Of a stretch of DNA of 6,089 nucleotides, positions 6,031-6,089 are shown in pieces (position 1 is the first letter of the stretch; every line of letters begins with the position of its first letter). Both the position numbers and the translations under genes were made by a program. The DNA is from Friedmanniella sp. (GTDB lineage: Bacteria; Actinomycetota; Actinomycetes; Propionibacteriales; Propionibacteriaceae). The notes under the pieces were generated by a model. That model did not search any database, was not told the DNA's origin, and worked only from the letters and a program-made list of their open reading frames with translations. The stretch spans positions 1 through 6,089 of the forward strand of contig JAOPXW010000006.1 of NCBI GenBank assembly GCA_025964935.1, given 5' to 3'.

Positions 6031-6066
6031 CTTGCCAGGCAGCGCTCCCGGCGCACTGATTCGGGC

Positions 6067-6089
6067 ATGGCGAAGACGAAGCAGGCCCG
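6067..6089 (+). CDS. Possible start of the next gene (seven codons only)
   Basis: An ATG followed by GCG AAG ACG AAG CAG GCC gives M-A-K-T-K-Q-A before the window ends. A Lys-rich start in such a GC-rich genome is plausible for a real N-terminus. No Shine-Dalgarno sequence is visible upstream, so it would have to be leaderless, or it may not be a gene. No family can be assigned. Confidence 0.3.

Noticed and set aside
3750..6059. A 769-codon plus-strand frame overlapping the mannosidase
   Set aside because: It is an out-of-frame Arg/Gly/Pro-rich shadow of the GH38 coding sequence.
6033..6066. Short GC-rich stems (TGCC-A-GGCA, GCGC-TCCCG-GCGC) as part of a tRNA or small RNA
   Set aside because: The arms are only four bases long, no T-loop GGTTCGA-like sequence or acceptor stem is present, and such stems are expected by chance at this G+C content.

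Overview
The window looks like chromosomal DNA from a high-G+C actinobacterium. G/C dominates nearly every third codon position, long spurious ORFs lie opposite the real genes, one gene starts with GTG, and the Shine-Dalgarno sequences are strong GGAAGGAG types. No taxon can be fixed from this alone. There are four clear genes, one of them cut by the left edge, and a doubtful gene start at the right edge. I see no RNA genes, mobile elements, phage genes or CRISPR array.

Layout: (1) 1-978, minus strand: a DMT-superfamily multi-spanning membrane transporter whose 3' end lies outside the window. (2) 979-1159: a divergent control region with a hairpin next to the transporter's ribosome binding site, an 8+8 bp inverted repeat, and an 11-bp-period tandem repeat. 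(3) 1160-1849, plus strand: an OmpR/PhoB-family response regulator with all phosphorylation residues but no histidine kinase in the window. (4) 1810-2685, minus strand: a COG4705/DUF347 membrane protein, convergent with the regulator and overlapping its 3' end by 40 bp; a strong hairpin sits in the junction. (5) 2686-2949: a divergent control region with a 14-bp perfect palindrome, a GGGAGCG/CGCTCCC inverted repeat and a second copy of the tandem repeat. (6) 2950-5949, plus strand: a complete cytoplasmic family GH38 alpha-mannosidase. (7) 5950-6066: a hairpin and a degenerate GGAGNCGG repeat tract. (8) 6067-6089: a possible next gene start.

Two observations stand out. First, the two divergent intergenic regions carry related 18-bp elements (14 of 18 positions identical: CACAGGCTCGCCTCAGGC and CTCAGGCTCGTCTCAGCG). 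Each is a tandem direct repeat of 11-bp period, the spacing typical of OmpR/PhoB-family binding sites. This suggests that the orphan regulator controls its own region and the membrane protein and/or mannosidase region. Second, the DUF347 protein contains four repeats that all keep W-x9-G-x4-D with identical spacing, which suggests a pseudo-fourfold membrane protein with four equivalent acidic residues. Any functional link between transporter, regulator, DUF347 protein and mannosidase is inference from position and shared motifs. The mannosidase may simply be an unrelated neighbour.
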